Source: Thermocrispum municipale DSM 44069
GTDB lineage: Bacteria; Actinomycetota; Actinomycetes; Mycobacteriales; Pseudonocardiaceae
Reading direction: 5' to 3'
Assembly (NCBI RefSeq): GCF_000427825.1
Contig: NZ_ATYT01000008.1
Coordinates: 1 to 64,000, forward strand
Length of the DNA stretch: 64,000 nucleotides
Part shown: in pieces, positions 61,182-64,000 of the stretch
Layout: each line of letters begins with the position of its first letter
How positions within the stretch are numbered: the first letter of the stretch is position 1
Position numbers and translations under genes: made by a program
The notes under the pieces: model-generated
What the model was told of the DNA's origin: nothing
Seen by the model: only the letters and a program-made list of their open reading frames with translations
Databases searched by the model: none

Positions 61182-62180
61182 ATGCTTTCCGTTCCGTTGT
61201 CCGTGCTCGACCTGGCAATCGTGGACCGTGGACAGACGGTCGGCGCGAGCCTGCAGGGCAGTGTCCGCCTCGCTCAGCTCGCCGAACAGGCCGGGTATCG
61301 CAGGGTCTGGTATGCCGAGCACCACAACTTCTCGTCGATCGCCTCCTCGGCCACCGCGGTACTCATCGCGCACGTCGCGGCCAACACCTCGCGGATCCGG
61401 CTGGGTGCGGGCGGCGTGATGCTGCCCAACCACGCGCCGTTGGTGATCGCCGAACAGTTCGGGACGCTGGCGAGCCTGCACCCGGACCGGATCGACCTCG
61501 GACTGGGCCGCGCCCCGGGTACCGACCCGGTGACCGTGCGAGCGCTGCGTCGCGACCCGAACGCGGCCGACACGTTCCCGCAGGACGTGCTGGAGCTGCA
61601 GGGGTACCTGTCGGACGAGTCCCGCGTCCCTGGTGTGCAGGCGATCCCGGGCCGGGGCACGAACGTGCCGTTGTACATCCTCGGCTCGTCGTTGTTCGGT
61701 GCGCAGCTGGCCGCCAAGCTCGGTCTGCCGTACGCGTTCGCGTCGCACTTCGCCCCGGCGGCCCTGCAGCAGGCCGTCGCCGTGTACCGAGAGCGATTCG
61801 AACCGTCCGAGCAGCTCGGCGAACCGTACGTGATCGCGGCGGTGAACGTGATCGCCGCGGACACCGAGGAAGAGGCCCAGGAGCAGCTGCACGTGGCGCG
61901 TCGCACGCGGGTCCGAGTGCTCTTCGGTCGCCGTGACCGCAAGATCACCGACGACGAAGCGGACGAGATTCTGCGCGGGCCGCACGCGGCGCACGTGGAC
62001 GAGATGATGACCTATACCGCGGCAGGCACTCCTGACCACGTGGCCGAGTACCTGGAGAAGTTCGTCGAGCATGCCGGCGCCGACGAACTGATCGTGGCGT
62101 TCCAGAGCCCGACGGTGGACGCCAGACTGCGCTCGGCCGAGCTGGTCGCCGACGCCGTGCGGCTGAGTGCCCAGGCGTAA
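61182..62180 (+). CDS. LLM-class flavin-dependent oxidoreductase
   Basis: A 332-residue luciferase-like protein from ATG 61182: [60 protein letters not shown] and [18 protein letters not shown]. Typical of the MsnO8-like FMN/F420 LLM group. Substrate unknown. Divergent from the parE-like gene across a 156-base gap. An apparent continuous frame reaching far upstream on this strand is an artefact of the antisense topoisomerase genes. Confidence 0.92.
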   Translation: MLSVPLSVLDLAIVDRGQTVGASLQGSVRLAQLAEQAGYRRVWYAEHHNFSSIASSATAVLIAHVAANTSRIRLGAGGVMLPNHAPLVIAEQFGTLASLHPDRIDLGLGRAPGTDPVTVRALRRDPNAADTFPQDVLELQGYLSDESRVPGVQAIPGRGTNVPLYILGSSLFGAQLAAKLGLPYAFASHFAPAALQQAVAVYRERFEPSEQLGEPYVIAAVNVIAADTEEEAQEQLHVARRTRVRVLFGRRDRKITDDEADEILRGPHAAHVDEMMTYTAAGTPDHVAEYLEKFVEHAGADELIVAFQSPTVDARLRSAELVADAVRLSAQA

Positions 62181-62262
62181 CCGAGCCGTATTCCCCGCCG
62201 GCGGGGAGTGTGACGCGCATCGCCGCATTCGTCCGGATCGGCCCGTTGGCATCGGACTGAGG

Positions 62263-62281
62263 TTAGGTTAGCCTCACTTAT
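62263..62281 (+). promoter_or_regulatory. IdeR/DmdR iron box
   Basis: TTAGGTTAGCCTCACTTAT closely follows the IdeR/DtxR consensus TTAGGTTAGSCTAACCTAA, with the first 12 bases perfect. It ends two bases before GTG 62283, overlying the likely promoter and start. It should shut the siderophore transporter off when iron is ample. Confidence 0.88.
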
Positions 62282-62282
62282 C

Positions 62283-63089
62283 GTGAATGTGCTCAGCGGT
62301 CACGCGCTCGACGTCGGCTATCACGGCACCACCGTCGTTCACCAGGCATCGCTGAAGCTGTCCGCGGGCCGCGTGACGGCGCTGGTCGGACCGAACGGCA
62401 GCGGCAAATCCACCTTGCTGCGCGCGTTGGCCCGGCTGCACAACCCGTCGTCGGGGGACGTGCTGTTGGAGGACGGTGAGTCCGCGTTCGCTCTGGCGCC
62501 GAAGGAGTTCGCGCGCCGGGTCACGCTGCTCGCGCAAAGCCGGCCGACGCCCACCGGCGTCACCGTGCGCGACGTGGTCAACTACGGGCGCTATCCGTAC
62601 CGAAGCCGGTTCAGCGGCGACGATCCGGACGGCATGCGTGCGGTCGAGCACGCGCTGGCGGTCACCGGCACCACCGCCATGGCGCACCGCCCGGTCGACG
62701 AACTGTCCGGTGGTGAGCTGCAGCGGGTCTGGCTGGCCACGTGTCTCGCCCAGGACACCGGGGTGCTGCTGCTGGACGAGCCGACCACGTTCCTGGATCT
62801 GCGCTACCAGATCGAGATTCTGGATCTGATGCGCGACTTGGCCGATGAGCACAACGTCGCCGTCGGTGTGGTGCTGCACGACTTGAACCAGGCCGCCCAG
62901 GTGGCCGACGAGGTCGTGCTGCTGCAGCGCGGTCGAATTCGCGCGTTCGGCACGCCGGACGAGGTGCTGACCAGCGAGCACCTGACCGAGACCTACGGCA
63001 TTCGCATCGACGTCACCGCCGATCACGAGACCGGTCAGCTCACCGCTGTCCCGGTCGGTAAGCACACCCATCGAGTAGTCAGGACATGA
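62283..63089 (+). CDS. Iron-siderophore ABC transporter ATP-binding protein
   Basis: A 268-residue FecE/FhuC-type ATPase from GTG 62283: Walker A GPNGSGKST, VTVRDVVNYGRYPYRSRF (typical of this group), signature LSGGELQRVWLA, Walker B LLLDEPTTFLDL and switch GVVLHDLNQAAQVAD. It works with a permease that is not seen before the binding protein, so the permease genes should lie to the right of the window. Overlaps the binding-protein gene (ATGA). Confidence 0.94.
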   Translation: MNVLSGHALDVGYHGTTVVHQASLKLSAGRVTALVGPNGSGKSTLLRALARLHNPSSGDVLLEDGESAFALAPKEFARRVTLLAQSRPTPTGVTVRDVVNYGRYPYRSRFSGDDPDGMRAVEHALAVTGTTAMAHRPVDELSGGELQRVWLATCLAQDTGVLLLDEPTTFLDLRYQIEILDLMRDLADEHNVAVGVVLHDLNQAAQVADEVVLLQRGRIRAFGTPDEVLTSEHLTETYGIRIDVTADHETGQLTAVPVGKHTHRVVRT

Positions 63090-64000
63090 AGATGAGGAGC
63101 AGGATCGCCGCGTTCGCGGCGTCTGTGATGCTGCTTGCGCTCGGCGCCTGCGGCACGACCGAGAACCCGCAGCAGGCCGCCGACGACGAGGCGGCAGGCT
63201 CGTCCGGCCCGATCACGGTGACCGACAGCCGCGGCAAGAAGGTCGAGCTGAAGGCCCCGGCCAAGAAGGTCGTCGCGCTCGAGTGGGGCGAGGCCGAGAT
63301 GCTGGCCAGCCTCGGTGTCATGCCGGTCGGCGTTGCCGACACCAAGGGCTATTCCACCTGGGTGACCGCGGAGAAGCTGGACAGTGACGTCAAGGACGTG
63401 GGCACCCGCGCCGAGCCGAGCGAGGACTCGATCCTCGGTCTGACGCCCGACCTGGTCGTGATGGAGGAGGGGCGGGACACCAACCTCAGCAAGCGGCTGG
63501 AGGACAAGGGCCTGCCGGTGCTGGTCACCAAGGGTGCGGACGCCAAGAACGGTGAGCTGGACCGGATGCGCAGCGACCTGATGATGATCGCCAAGGCGAC
63601 CGGCACCGAGGACAAGGCGGAGCAGCTGTTGAGCGATCTCGACGCCTCGCTCGCCGAAGCGAAGAAGAAGCTGGCCGACGCGGGCAAGGACGGCACGCCG
63701 TTCGTCATGGCGGACGGCTACAAGGAAGGCAACGTCATCTCCATCCGGCCGTTCGGCGAGGGCGCGCTGGTGTCGCAGGTGGCGCAGGAGATCGGGCTGA
63801 AGAACGCCTGGAAGGGCAAGGTCGACGAGCAGTGGGGCCTCGGCGCCACCGACGTCGAAGGCCTGACCACGATCAAGGACGACGACGTCCAGTTCTTCTA
63901 CAACGCCTCCGACGGCACCGACGTGTTCGCCGACGGCCTGAGCAAGAACCCGATCTGGAAGTCGCTGGCGTTCGTCAAGGCGGGCAACGTGCACAAGCTG
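63086..64000 (+). CDS. Iron-siderophore ABC binding lipoprotein (3' end beyond window)
   Basis: 305 codons from ATG 63086 without a stop. Signal and lipobox (LLALGACGTT) begin the protein; the mature part has the FecB/FepB fold: ITVTDSRGKKVELKAPAKKV, VALEWGEAEMLASLGVMPVG and LGLTPDLVVMEEGRD. It captures a ferric siderophore outside the membrane for the adjacent ATPase. Only a short C-terminal part is missing. Confidence 0.93.
   Translation, partial: MKMRSRIAAFAASVMLLALGACGTTENPQQAADDEAAGSSGPITVTDSRGKKVELKAPAKKVVALEWGEAEMLASLGVMPVGVADTKGYSTWVTAEKLDSDVKDVGTRAEPSEDSILGLTPDLVVMEEGRDTNLSKRLEDKGLPVLVTKGADAKNGELDRMRSDLMMIAKATGTEDKAEQLLSDLDASLAEAKKKLADAGKDGTPFVMADGYKEGNVISIRPFGEGALVSQVAQEIGLKNAWKGKVDEQWGLGATDVEGLTTIKDDDVQFFYNASDGTDVFADGLSKNPIWKSLAFVKAGNVHKL

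Noticed and set aside
55512-62180. A continuous plus-strand frame of more than 2,200 codons ending in the luciferase-like gene
   Set aside because: It is the antisense of the GyrA/GyrB-like pair and of the VOC gene; the peptide is Arg/His/Gln-rich without domains until residue ~1,890. Only the part from ATG 61182 is a gene.
1-64000. CRISPR arrays, complete tRNA or rRNA genes
   Set aside because: No regular repeat-spacer pattern (the 35-bp array has no spacers), no complete tRNA cloverleaf, and no rRNA sequence recognised on either strand.

Overview
This is a high-GC actinobacterial chromosome segment. Dense GC-rich codons, GTG starts, ATGA/GTGA stop-start overlaps, an IdeR-type iron box, UdgX, DUF3618/DUF4235 proteins and an actinobacterial-style GyrB/GyrA-like pair all point that way. 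The style fits a Pseudonocardiales-like organism, but no rRNA or marker gene fixes the genus.

Bases 1 to about 12,613 look like the right arm of an integrated genomic island. It ends at 12,572-12,613 in a 42-base copy of the 3' end of tRNA-Pro(GGG) with no tRNA 5' half beside it, followed by a strong terminator. The cargo is (a) a thiol-disulfide module: truncated lipoprotein, CcdA-like and DsbA-like genes, divergent from a CPVC membrane protein and a BlaI repressor/M56 protease pair, with two adjoining dyads between the arms; (b) a DsrE-like protein and an aspartate-racemase-family enzyme; (c) an operon of a leader ORF, a DUF2892-like membrane protein, a CsoR/CstR-type repressor, a 58-aa Cys-rich protein and a methyltransferase, behind a 24-bp CsoR-type palindrome. 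The island is damaged by mobile DNA: an IS at the left edge truncates the lipoprotein, and an IS3-family element (about 8,042-11,469) broke a membrane-protein gene and was itself split by a 2.18-kb group II intron (8,546-10,728) inserted next to the first catalytic Asp codon of its transposase.

From 12.7 to 39.8 kb there is a row of catabolic gene clusters, each with its own regulator. 12.7-18.8: hydrolase, carboxymuconolactone decarboxylase-like protein and GntR, divergent from a dehydroquinase-like enzyme, two SDRs and an MFS carrier. 18.8-20.4: LysG/LysE pair. 20.5-24.6: gamma-glutamyltransferase, MHS carrier and LacI, bracketed by the lysE 3' end and a decayed second copy of it. 24.9-33.7: AtuA-like protein, NMT1-type ABC transporter, NDP-forming acyl-CoA synthetase, two enoyl-CoA hydratases and IclR. 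35.0-39.8: NCS1 permease, C69/secernin-like hydrolase and glycerate kinase, with a divergent GntR. Substrates cannot be read from sequence.

From 39.8 to 48.8 kb: NDH-2, a small lipoprotein, an ATP-grasp protein, a P450-CocE-UdgX run and a FAD/Rieske oxidoreductase. From 48.9 to 55.3 kb: many small membrane or stress-type genes (holin-like, DUF3618, DUF4235, FUSC, a 60-aa acidic protein, a 28-aa membrane peptide, DUF6766, SDR, DUF4383, SRPBCC), with two local scars: a 61-bp duplication that frameshifts the holin-like start and a truncated topoisomerase IB. From 55.6 kb: VOC protein, GyrA/ParC-like and GyrB/ParE-like subunits, a luciferase-like monooxygenase, and an iron-box-controlled siderophore ABC operon that runs off the right edge.
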